This document shows positions 51,522-63,169 of a stretch of 64,000 nucleotides of DNA, in pieces. Origin of the DNA: Neocallimastix lanati (nom. inval.). Taxonomy: Eukaryota > Neocallimastigomycota > Neocallimastigomycetes > Neocallimastigales > Neocallimastigaceae. The notes under the pieces were generated by a model that was not told the DNA's origin, did not search any database, and saw nothing but the letters and a program-made list of their open reading frames with translations. Every line of letters starts with the position of its first letter. Positions within the stretch are counted from its first letter, which is position 1. The stretch spans positions 867,501 through 931,500 of the forward strand of contig JACVTC010000074.1 of NCBI GenBank assembly GCA_016946835.1, in the 5' to 3' direction. Both the position numbers and the translations under genes were made by a program.

Positions 51522-54189
51522 GCTACATAACCAAACAAAATTTCATATTATAATATAGTAATAACAATAATTTAAAATATAAAGAATTCAAAAATTTAAA
51601 CAAAAATTAATTTAAATATTAACAAGGGTTAGGGTTATAAATAATTTAAGATCAGAATTTATTTTATGAATTAAATAATACATGAATTAAGGGTTAGGAG
51701 TAAAGGTTAGATATAAAGTAAAAACTTTAATATATAAAATAATTATAAAAAAAATTTTTTTCACTAAAATTTCAATATTACAGAGTTCAGATTAATAATT
51801 TTTTATTTCAAAATAAAAATAAATATCAATGGATAAGAAGATTTCAATCTCTTTTTTTCATAAAATTTAATTTTTTTTATTTTTTTTTTTTTTTTTGAGA
51901 AATAAAATAAGCTTCATTTTTTTTTAAGTATTTACAATTGCTTACTTTTTATATTCTCAAAACTTATTTGTATGAAATGAAGATAAAAGAATGTTGAGAG
52001 AAGAGAGAAAGAAAATTGTTACCAAGCGGAATACAAAACTTTAAAATGTACAATAATTTATAATCTACAATGAAAAGAAAAATTATATTTATAATTCTAA
52101 CCCTCTTCTTCATTTATTATAAAAATATTGTAAATTATATTAGTCAAAAAATTTTTTAAATTTTATTATTTTTTTATTTTCATTACCATAATATATCAAT
52201 TTAAAATTATGATTTCGTAATAAACAAAAAAAATAACCTATTTTATATCAATTTTATTAAATATTTTTTTATTTAATACATACAAATATTCTATTATTTA
52301 AAAATTTAAAAAATGAATTAAAAAAAAAATAGACTATTCCAAATTTTTCATTTTTAAAAATAGGATTTATTATATAATAAATTCAATTATGAATAAAAAA
52401 AAAGTAAAAATAATAAATAAATAAATAATTAATTAATAAAAAAAAATAATTTATTCAACCAAAAGGAAAAAAAATTTTTATTAAATCTCTATAATTTACT
52501 ATTTTTTTTTTAAATAAATTCATAAATAGGAAAGCCATAGGATAAACACAGGAAGGTTCTCACAATTTTTCAAATTTTATTATGCTATGAACAAAATGAT
52601 ACCTATTGCAATTCATCCATAAATAGAAAAAAAAAAAACAATATATAATAAATTTAATAAATTAATAGTTTTCACCCCTAACCCATTTTCACTCTTGTAA
52701 AAAAAATCAATTGTGATTATATGCTCCTCAATACATATGGTTAAGAAAGAGTATCATTTGTTTTCTGAAATATTACTCCTTATATTGATTCGTATTTTTC
52801 CGCTATCTAATATCTTCATATTAGTTAAATAGCCAAATGGACTATTGATCCCAGGTTTTTTATTCTCATGTATTTATTTAAAAATACAGTCATATAAATG
52901 GATTTTACAAATTTTTTCAATTAAATTAAGCTGGTTTTTAAACAATAATTAATTATTATTGCTATTATTATTATTATTATTTTTCTTATTATTATTATTT
53001 GTATTATCATCAAATAAAAAAAATTAGAATATGCATAAATAAAGAGAGAGGTAGTATAAAAATGATAAAATATTTTTAAATTCGTATTAAATGATTTTTT
53101 TTTTTATTCATAAAAAAGTAAATAATTCTTTATAATAATAATTATTGATTATTATTGATAAAAATCTGTATATAAAATAAGTACTACCATAAAAAAAAAT
53201 TGTATTATCTATAATTGCTTCAACAATTTTCTCTACATATAGTTTTCCACCTAGTACAAAAATAAACATATACACATAAAAAAAAAAAAATTAGAAAATT
53301 TTAAATTTATTAATCTCTTATATAATTAATTTAAGCTAGTAAATTAAACTTAATGAAAGAATAATATTATCATATTAAATATATTAAAATAAAAATAGAT
53401 AACAAATATGCCATTTTCAATAGCAAAAATTAATTCATTAATACTAAGGCAAATCCTATAGACATAAGAATTCATTATATAAATAATAAAAAAAACTTGA
53501 TAAAATTAGAATACATTTAATCATAAAATAATTTAGCTGATGGATTCACAAAATATCTGAAAAACACTCTAATGGAAAAATTCAGAAATTCTTTATTATA
53601 TAAAATAGAGGATTTAAAATTTGAATTCAATAAATTATAAAAAGTTAGTTTTAAATAAAAAATATTTTTAAAAAAAAATGAAAATTTTGAAATTTTAATA
53701 AAGTTTGTTTATATTTTATTATTTTTTTTTTAATTTTAATTCATCAAAACATACCACATAAAAAAAGATAATTATAAATTTACATTTAGGAATAACTATA
53801 AGTTAAAATAATTTAAAACATTTAATTTTTTATATTATCATTGTTTAATTAATATTTTAATCATATTTTTTTTAATAACAAATTTAAAAAATTAGAAGTT
53901 ATAATATTTTTTTGTTTTTCCTATTTTACAGAAGAAAATTAAAAATATTCAATAATTATTTTGATAATTATTTTCTATTCTTTTCTTTTTTCATTATAAA
54001 TTATCATTTAGTTTATTAAAAATTATTTATAACATTAATATCTATTTTTACTTCTTATCTATACAATTTTATTTTTTTATTATAATTATTCTTTACCAAA
54101 AAAATAAATATTAGTTTTTTTATTATTGAATATCTAGAATTAATGAATATTAATTATTTATTAATTATTAAATAATTATTAAGTAATAA
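51522..54189. other. AT-rich DNA with telomere-like motifs and one copy of a long repeat
   Basis: 51625-51636 is AGGGTTAGGGTT, and related motifs occur at 51688-51710, 52097 and 52676. From about 51770 to 52660 lies one copy of a long direct repeat. A region near 53680-53725 (GAAATTTTAATAAAGTTTGT) resembles a decayed shared upstream element. No gene was recognised. Confidence 0.6.
51770..52660. repeat. Long direct repeat, copy 1 (copy 2 at 63170-63875)
   Basis: The block from TTCAATATTACAGAGTTCAG through AAATAAATATCAATGGATAA, AAAAGAATGTTGAGA, CTCTTCTTCATTTATT and TTAGTCAAAAAATTTTTTAA to CATAAATAGAAAAAAA recurs in the same order at 63170-63850. No open frame is seen in either copy, so it is a noncoding duplicated segment or a decayed mobile element. 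Confidence 0.85.
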
Positions 54190-54385
54190 TAGAATAGTAT
54201 ACTACGATATAATAATACCTTTGTGAAGTCTTACAGATATTAATTAAATGAAACTAGAATATATTATACTATTATTTTATTTTATTTTTTTTTTTTTTTT
54301 GTATTTTTTTATTTTTTTTCTTTTCATTACATGTAATTTATCAAATATAAATAAAAATGAAACAAATTTGATGTTGTTAAAAAAA
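54190..54385 (-). repeat. Dispersed repeat, right copy (inverted partner at 205-410)
   Basis: GTGAAGTCTTACAGATATTA through AAATGAAACTAGAATATATT to AATGAAACAAATTTGATG is the reverse complement of 205-385 with few differences. It lies about 230 bp beyond the stop of the large minus-strand pseudogene. Confidence 0.75.
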
Positions 54386-54615
54386 AAATAAAAGAATAAT
54401 AATTATAGATTTTTGATTATTTCATTATTTTTTTATTTCATTTTTTTATTATTTATTAAAATTTTTATAGTTTTAATTTTTTTTTTATTATTATTATTAT
54501 TACTTTACTTTAATTTATCATAATTTAATTTAATTACTATTACATAAAGAAATAAAAAAATAATATTTTATTGAATATAATTATTTTTATTTTATTTAGT
54601 AAAAAATTTCTATTT

Positions 54616-57600
54616 TCAAGGTTCTGAACATAATCCATTGTCACATTCTAATTCTAATATATTTTCTTCAATCATAACTGATGAATTTTCTATATTCTTT
54701 GGGCATCTATCTCCTTTATTCATGATTTTATACATTGATGATGCCGAATTTCCTTCCTTATTAATATATACATACTTTAATCCACTTGAATATTTAGTAT
54801 TTAATAAAACAGATCTTTTATTAATAGTAATAATAACATATGGCTTATTATTACTGGTACCGAAAGTTTCATTTGTAGTGGAAGATTTGTATAATACGTA
54901 ATTTCCTTGATTAGCATCATTTAATTCTACACTATATTCTTTATCTGAATAGTTGAGACAAATAAAAATCTTTTCATTAGTGGTCTCTTCATTAGAAGTC
55001 TTTTCATTAGAATTCTTTTCATTATTTTTAAATAATTTTCCTATATTATCTGAAGTACATGAGGTTTCCGTAATTGTATATTCCTCACAAATTATATTCT
55101 TTGAACTTCGTTTACAAATAGAAATATTATTTTCATCAGAAATAATATAGCCAATAACACCATTTTCTATTTCTTTATTTTCTTCTTCATTTTCTTCTTC
55201 ATTTTCTTCCTTATTTTCATTTTCATTTTCATTTTCACTTTCATTTTCATTTTCATTTTCATTTTCATTTTCATTTTCATTTTCATTTTCATTTTCATTT
55301 TCATTTTCATTTTCATTTTCATTTTCATTTTCATTTTCATTTTCATTTTCATTTTCATTTTCATTTTCATTTTCATTTTCATTTTCATTTTCATTTTCAT
55401 TTTCACTTTCACTTTCTTTTTTATTTTCTTCTTCATTTTCTTTCTCATTTTCTTCTTCTTTTTCTTCTTCATTTTCATTTTCAGTAGCTTTAAAGTGATA
55501 TTATATACATATATTTATACGTGATAGGTAAATAATATTAAAATTAAATAAATAAGAAAAAATTAAAAAAATATAAAATAAAAAAATTTTTTTTCATAAA
55601 TTATAATAATAAATAGAGATTAAAAATGATATAAAAAAAATAACTCAAATAATTACAATTTCCAGGGATTATTTCGGTATTTTTACCTTTTTTTTTAAAA
55701 AAAAATATATAAAGGATATAATTAATGAGTGCAATTATTTTTTTAATAAAAAAAAAGAAATTTAAAATATATTCTATTAAAATGAAAATAAATATAAAAA
55801 TATCTAATAAAAATCAATAATTATTATTATTTTTTTTTTTGAATAATGTGATTGATTTTATATTTTTATTTTTAATCATAAATACATACATGGGTAACTA
55901 TCCATAATTTCTTGGTCATTATAAATGTTATAATGATAATAAATATCAGAATTGCATTTTTCAGCTCCTTTACCAATAACATTTGTACTAATTGTGATAT
56001 AAATATCAGATCTAACTTTTAAATATTATTTAATCGAAAAAGAAAGAAATGAAATTCCATTTTTTTTTAATAATATTATTTATATTAATAAATATGAATT
56101 ATTAGTAATAAATATATACAAAAAATATATATAATTAGTAAAAAATGAAAAAAAATTTTTGAAATTAAATTAAATATTAATATAAAAGAACTATTAGAAA
56201 AAAAGAAAAAGTATATATATATATGATTTTCAGATTAAAAAAAATATTAATAATAGTAAAAAGAAAAAATAATAAAAAAACAACTTTTTGTTCATTTTTA
56301 TTTGTATTTTAATTTTTATTTTTAATTTAAATCTTCTTTTTTTTTTTTTTAAATATCTAAAGAATTTTATTTTTAATATATTTACCTTTTTTAGCAAAAG
56401 CAACAATATTTGGATTACTGAATCTAATGTAATCATAGTATCCATCCTTAACAAAAAAATAGTCATTACCAGAAGTAACAATTTTAGATTGGCCACTTTC
56501 AATTGTATAAGTAAAACTATTGCCTGAATATTTTAATATACCATGGGAAATGGATGAATATCTTTCAAATCCTATATTATCTGCCTCTACTTGATGAGTA
56601 CAATCAGCATCATAAGGACATCTTCCTATACTTGTGAAATCTTTTCCATATTTGATATATCCACTAGTACGAGTACAAATAGCAGATTTACAATCGAATA
56701 ATTGATATCTTTCACTTTCAAGATCGACAGAAGATAAATCTTCAATTAATTTGATCATGGTTTTATTTCCGTTGTTTAATACTTTAAAAACATAAACCTC
56801 ATCACCATTTTTATCATCTTTAGTACAAACTATTGGATTACCATTACAGACGTAAAGACCATAAAAACTATCATCATTTACAATATATTTACCTGTCTCA
56901 ACTATTTACTTTTAAGTAAGGATACAATAGAAAATATATATATATATATCAATTAGAATGATAATATTTTTTAAAAATTTTATTATTATTATTTTTTTAA
57001 AAATAATAAAGGTAATTTAAATTTTATTTCAAATAAATTATAAAAGTATATTTATATTAAATAAATTAAAAAAGTTTTTTTATGAAGTGAAAAAAAATAA
57101 AAAAAAAAAAAAAAAAAAAAAAGATAAGAAAATGAGTCTACCAAATGATACGGATAGTTCACATAGACCATCGTTGCAACAATTGTATATACTGTCGAAG
57201 GATCCCATACAGAAATCATCAATTCCATAATACACTAAACTACTATTAGTTAAGTGTAAGGAACACACTTGTTGGTTATCTATGTGATATTCATTTATTA
57301 TTTTTTTTTTTAATTTTATAAAATTTAAAATATTATTAAAAAAATAGTATAAATAAAAGAATTATTTGAATATAAAAATTCAACAATTTTAATAAAAATA
57401 AGTTATGTCTTCGTTATAATAATTATTATAAAAATAATACTAAAAATTATAATAATTAATTCTTCTAATTTAATTTATACCTTCAGAAATAAAATTAATA
57501 TAAAAAAAAGTATTACTAACAGTTCTGATCACAATATAAGTTTTAGAAACAGCATTGGCAGTATTGTAATCTTCAGAGGATAAAAATATACCGTTATTGA

Positions 57601-60600
57601 ATAATTCGACAAAATAGCTTGAACCATTGCCATCAGAAACAAAATCAACACCATTTTCTATATTTAGTTTGTAGGTAGATGGATCCATAACTTTGTCTCC
57701 TGGACTAGGGATACCTGATATGTTTAATTTGAAAGTAGCTGGATTTAAAACTCCAATAGAGGTGTCAGCATCTCCTGATACAACCTCTTCATTTTTTCCA
57801 TCAGCTCCAATACGATAATACCTATTATTATCCGTTTTAACATAACCAAAGGTTCTTTTACATTGATTCAATCAACCCCTAGAGTTATAAAAGCAATAAA
57901 AAAGAACAATGGAATCTAAATTTTTAAGTGCATCAGTAGTATCTGCTTCTGCTTTTGTTTTAAAATCAAAAATTATAATATCACCCTTAAATGGTATTTC
58001 TATAGGTTCTGCAGTCGTACAAACTCCATCTTCATCTAATGTATAGATTTTGTCATCTTTATAACAATATGTGCTTTCCGCTTTAGTAGAGGTGCAACCT
58101 GTAATAATTCTTTTTCCACACTCTGTTAAAACTGTATATTAATTTAAATTATAATAATTAAATTAAAAATTAAAATAAAATAAACATAACGAAAATATTA
58201 AAGTATAATTAAAATAAAAATTAAATAATGAATAAAATAATATTTTAAACTTTAGTAATAGTTCATCAATATTTGATATAAAAAAGTATAATTATGGTAA
58301 TTACAATTTTCATTGCTAGTTTCAGTATTATCTGGTAATGGACTTGAGTCGACTTGATTTTTACCTGTTTTTTTTTTTTTAAAAAAAAAATAAAAAAAAA
58401 TAAAAATAAAAATATAATAAACAGATATTAATTTTTTTAATTTATAAGAAATAGTTAAAATTAAGATGTAATTTATTCAATTGAATATAAAAATTAATGA
58501 ATTCTGTCAAAATCTCTATTCAATATTTTTTCCCATTGAGTTTAATAGTTTAAATTGTATTTTCAAATTTTCATCATAAGTACTTACATGGAATGAATCA
58601 AACCTAATGAAATTATTGCGAATAACATAATGATAGTAAGTATTAGAATTACATTTTTCAGCCCCTTTACCAACAACATTAGTACTAGTAATGTAGATAT
58701 CATCAAAATCTTCATTAACTTCTATATTTTAGTTTATATAGATATCATCAAAATAAAATTCCCATTTTTTTTTTTTTTTATTTTTTTAAATTTAGAAGGA
58801 AAATAATTTTTTATTAAAAAATATTATTTAAGTTAATGAATATGAATTATTTATATTAATTATAAAAATATAGATAGTAATTTAAAAATATATATATAAA
58901 TTACTAATAGTAAAATAACAAAAAAAAATTAAAATAAAGTTTTTTATTATTTTATTTCTTATTTTTTAATGCTATATTTTTTTTTTTAAATTCCTATTTT
59001 TTTTTTTATAATTTAATTATTTTTTTTAAATAAATTTACCATTTTTAGCGAAAGCGACAATGTTCGCATTTCTGAAGCTAATGTAATCATATTCTTCATA
59101 AGCAAAGAAATAATCATTACCAATAGTAATATCTTTAGGTGTGTCATATTCAAATGCCCCGTGTTTGATAGTATATGTAAAACCAGTACCTGATAAACTT
59201 AATTTTCCAGCGTTTTTATAAATTATATATTCTTTAGATTGATTAGTATTATAACATTCATAACTTTCAGGACATATTCCTATACGAGAGAAATCTTCTC
59301 CATATTTGATAAAACCACTAGTACGGATACATACAGCAGATTTACAATCGAATAATACATAATTTTCACTTTCAAGACTGATAGAAGTTAAATCTTCAGT
59401 TAGTTGAACAAAAGGTTTTCCAGCATTTATAATAAAATATTTATTGTCATTTTCTTTGAAAACATTAATACCATCGTTAGTTCCATCATCCATAATACAA
59501 ACTATTGGAATAGTACTACAAACATAAAGAGTATCATTTAAAATATATTTTCCATTTTCAACTATTTAATTTTTAATAATGATAGAACAGAAAATATATA
59601 TATTTATTAAATTTATATTATTACATTTATATTGTGAAAAAAAAAATTTTTTTTTCACAATATAAAAAAAGATTATTTTAATTTTATTTCTTTTGAATTA
59701 AAATAAATAAATATAAGTATATATTTTTTATTTTATATGAATTAAAAAAAATTTTTTTTTGCAATGAAATATAATAAAAAAATAAAATTTACCAAGATTA
59801 AAAGCAAAAGCTGGTAGTTTTTTTATAATATAAAAAATAAGTTTATTTTAATTTATTACTCATGAATTCAAAAAAAAAATATTTATATATTTTTATTTTA
59901 AATGAATTAAAAAAAATTTTTAAAATAAAATAAAAAAAAAAAATTTACACCATAAAAACATTTTTGTAATGGTATCAGCGTTTCCTGTTAAAATATCTTC
60001 ATTTTTTCCATCGGCACCAATACGATAAGACTTAGTATCAGTCTTAACATAACCATAGGTTCTCTTACATGTCACGATTTCCCTTTCAGTACAATTGAAA
60101 AGAACAATGGTGGCTAAATTTTCAAGTGCTCCAGTCGTCACTACTTCAGCTTTGGTTGTAAAATCAAATATTTTAATTCCAGCCGTTAATATTATTGCTT
60201 CTTCAGTAGTACAAGCGCCGTCTTCATCTAATGTGTAAATTTTGTCATCCTAATAGCAATATTTACTAGCCGCTTTAGTCGAAATGCAACTTTGAATAGT
60301 TACACTTGAACATACCGTTAAATCTGTTAAATTTATTAAAAATTCAATAAATATTTTTTTTTATTAAAAATATTCCAAATATTTTTCATAAATATTTAAA
60401 TGAATGATAGGTCAAAAAATAAATCAAAAATTTTCTGTTTGATTGTTTGATTTACCTGTAGTTACAGTCACCGGTTCTGCTTTTGTAAATCTTATATTAC
60501 TTAGTAATAAAACAACAATAAGACTAAAAATTGAATAAAAAAAAAAAAAAAAAAAAAAAGTAAATAAAAGTTAATATGTTAATAATATTTATTATTATAT

Positions 60601-60864
60601 TTATTATTTAATTGTCAATTACTAATTATTATTTTTGAATTAAAACTTATAATTTTAAATATTTTTTTTATTGATATTTATTTTAATCTTTTTTTATCTT
60701 TTCTTTTTATACTATTAATAATACATTTGGATAATATTATTTTATATTAATATTTTTAATTGAATTTATTTTTAGTTTTTGATTACTGTTTATTAATATA
60801 AGTAAAGGGAAAAGAGAATAAAATCATAAAGAAATATTTACTTGAATAGCTTCTCTCCAAACAT
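54616..60864 (-). pseudogene. Large multi-module scaffoldin-like gene, inactivated
   Basis: The exon order matches the 1435-aa plus-strand gene: ATG exon 60864-60842, signal exon 60523-60456 (LIVVLLLSNIRF), N-domain from 60326, second domain 59565-59032, connector 58735-58588, linker near 58366-58305, N-domain 58133-57482, connector 57268-57133, second domain 56915-56388, connector 56010-55890, linker near 55690-55660, and one last exon 55492-54616. Lesions: in-frame TAG at 60250-60252 (the paralog has a sense codon after YCY); loss of the second half of the first N-domain after about 59950, with only the end of its connector left near 59793-59815; a missing base at the 58588 donor (CAT instead of CAnT) that shifts frame; and in-frame TGA at 57872-57874 just before the NQCKRTFGYVKTD motif. 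The last exon carries an (Asn-Glu)n tract, a cohesin-like part and the tail with no intron between them, ending ECDNGLCSEP. Confidence 0.8.
55213..55416 (-). repeat. 34-unit hexanucleotide repeat coding for Glu-Asn/Glu-Ser
   Basis: On the minus strand, 34 tandem GAAAAT hexamers (three are GAAAGT) lie in the frame of the last exon of the large pseudogene and encode an acidic (Glu-Asn)n stretch flanked by irregular Glu/Asn/Lys-rich sequence. The frame is fixed by the clean downstream module (GVIGYIISDENNISICKRSS). Confidence 0.9.
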
Positions 60865-61054
60865 CTAAAACAATTAATTTATTTTGTTTGTTTAATAAAA
60901 ATTATTTATAAAATAAAATAAAAATTTATTATATACAATATAATACAAAAATATTATAAATAATTTTTATATTGGTAATTTTTTTTTTTTAATAAAATAA
61001 TTTATTATTTAAAATAATTAAATACTTTATTATTTTTCGATTTTCAAAAAAAAA

Positions 61055-61085
61055 CGTTGAAAACTTCCAATGAAATTTATATTTT
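61055..61085 (-). promoter_or_regulatory. Shared upstream element
   Basis: Plus-strand GTTGAAAACTTCCAATGAAA then TTTATATTTTT, about 200 bp before the ATG at 60864. It is still recognisable although the gene is inactivated. Confidence 0.55.
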
Positions 61086-63121
61086 TTTAAGCAATAGAGT
61101 TAACTGAAATTAATCATATATTTTATATAAAAATTAAAATAAAATATTTAAAAAAAAAGTTTTAGTAAAAAATGTTATATTAAAAAAAATAAAAAAATAT
61201 GATTATTGAAATTTTAAAAAGTAAGTTTAAAATAAAACCATCTAGGAAAAAGTAAATTTTAGAAATTTAATAAAGTTTATTTATACTTTATTATTTTTTT
61301 TATTTTATTTCAGTAAATCATTTATTCTTTATTATTATTTTTTTTTAATTTTTTATTCAGAAAAACACTTAACTTTAGAAAATGGTAATAATGGATTTTC
61401 TTTTAGGTGTAATTAAAAGCTAATTTTATTATTATTTATTATAATAAAATAGTATAAAATTAAAATTTAATAAAGATAAATGTCTCTTTGTTAAATTATT
61501 TTTTTTCATATTATATATGGAATAAAATTGTATTTTTAACTTTTCTTTTTGATATTATGTATAAGGAAATTAAAAATAATTAACTATCAGTAAAAGTAAA
61601 TTTTAATTATGCTTAATTACAGAAATGGTTATTTCCTTAAATCTGGAATGTTGGAATATAAAGTTTTAAGTTTAATTAATAAAAGTTAAAAAAAAAAAAA
61701 ATTTTTATTACATTTTAATTTAATAATATTTAACATTTGAATATATTATTATTTTTTTTATTTAAATACATAAATTATTTTTTTATTAATGTTTATATTT
61801 GAGTGTATATTTAAAGTTTTTATTAAATAAAAAATAAATTATAAACAAGGAATTCTATAAGTAATTGTAATTAAAAGTAGTCGAAAAAAAGTTTAAAATA
61901 AAATATTCATAAGTGTAATTAATATTAATTACAAAATAATAAAATCATAAAATAACAAAATTATAAATATATAAATAAAAAATTTATTTAATTTAAATCA
62001 TTATTTATTTTTTATAATTTATCTACATATATATAGAATAATTTTAATCTTTTAGTTTAATTTTTTTTTTTTTATTTTTTTACTTTCACCTTTTTATTTT
62101 TTAAATAATTCATTACTTACTATTTTCAACTAATATTTCAATTTAAATCTCACACTTGGAACTTATTATTTATAATATTTGGTAGTGATAAAAATTAAAA
62201 CTAATTATAATTAATGTTTCAATTAAAAATTTTTTTAAGAATTAAAGTCATTCATAATAAATTCCAAGTCATTCATAAATCATTTTAATAAATTTTAGAA
62301 AAATTATAGTATTATTAAAAAAAAAAAAATCATTAATAAAATTTATTTCGAAAACTTTATAAATGAGAATGGCAAAAATGAATAACTAAAATTTTTAATT
62401 TAGTTTAAAGAAAAAAGAAATAAAAAAAAAGATAATTAAAAATTAAGATTTTATTATTTATTTCATATGTAACAGACCCTTAATAAATTTTTTAAAATTA
62501 AAATTTAAATAGTTATTCAGAAGTTTAATCTTCATTTTTATTTTTATTTTTTACTCTTTTTTTTTTATTTAATTTTACTAAAATAAAATTTTTTATTATT
62601 TTTATTAATTTTATTATTTTTATTTATATTTTATAATAGAAATTTTAAAATTATTTTATTATAATTAAATAAATAATAATTTTTTTAAACCAAATCATTA
62701 ATTCAACATTTAATTTAGTAAAGTTTAATAATAAAAGTTAAAAATAATTTTTTTTCCTTTTTTGAATATAAAAAATTTTTTATTAATTAATTAAATAAAA
62801 TATTATAAATTAAAGTTTTAGTGGAATTTTAAAATAATATAAATTAAATTTAATTTAAATTAATTAAAATTAATTAAATTAAATTAAAAATATTTTAGAC
62901 TTTAAATAATATAAAATATTTATTTATTGAAACATTTTTTAATAGAGAACAAAATTATTATAAAAATCTTTAATATTTAATCTTTAATATTTAATATTAA
63001 ACGAAATATATATATATATATATTTTTTTTTTAATTTTATTTTTATAATAAATAAATTATAATATATGTAAAAATTTATTTTTAAATTTTATTATTTTTT
63101 TATACAAATGATAAAAATATT

Positions 63122-63168
63122 TTTGAGAGAGTATAAATAATATTTTTGAAATAATTATACTCTCTCCT
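63122..63168. repeat. 12-bp perfect inverted repeat (hairpin)
   Basis: GAGAGAGTATAA and TTATACTCTCTC form a perfect stem around a loop of about 18 bases. It lies directly at the edge of long-repeat copy 2. Confidence 0.7.
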
Positions 63169-63169
63169 A

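Larger units (their letters stand above)
60865..63169. other. AT-rich noncoding DNA upstream of the large pseudogene
   Basis: It contains the shared upstream element at 61055-61085 and a partly similar second motif at 61255-61300. No coding signal was seen. Confidence 0.6.

Noticed and set aside
55167-55478. Minus-strand open frame of Lys-Met repeats (KMKMKM...)
   Set aside because: It is the shadow of the GAAAAT hexamer tract. The frame encoding Glu-Asn continues into a recognisable module and tail, while the Lys-Met frame does not.
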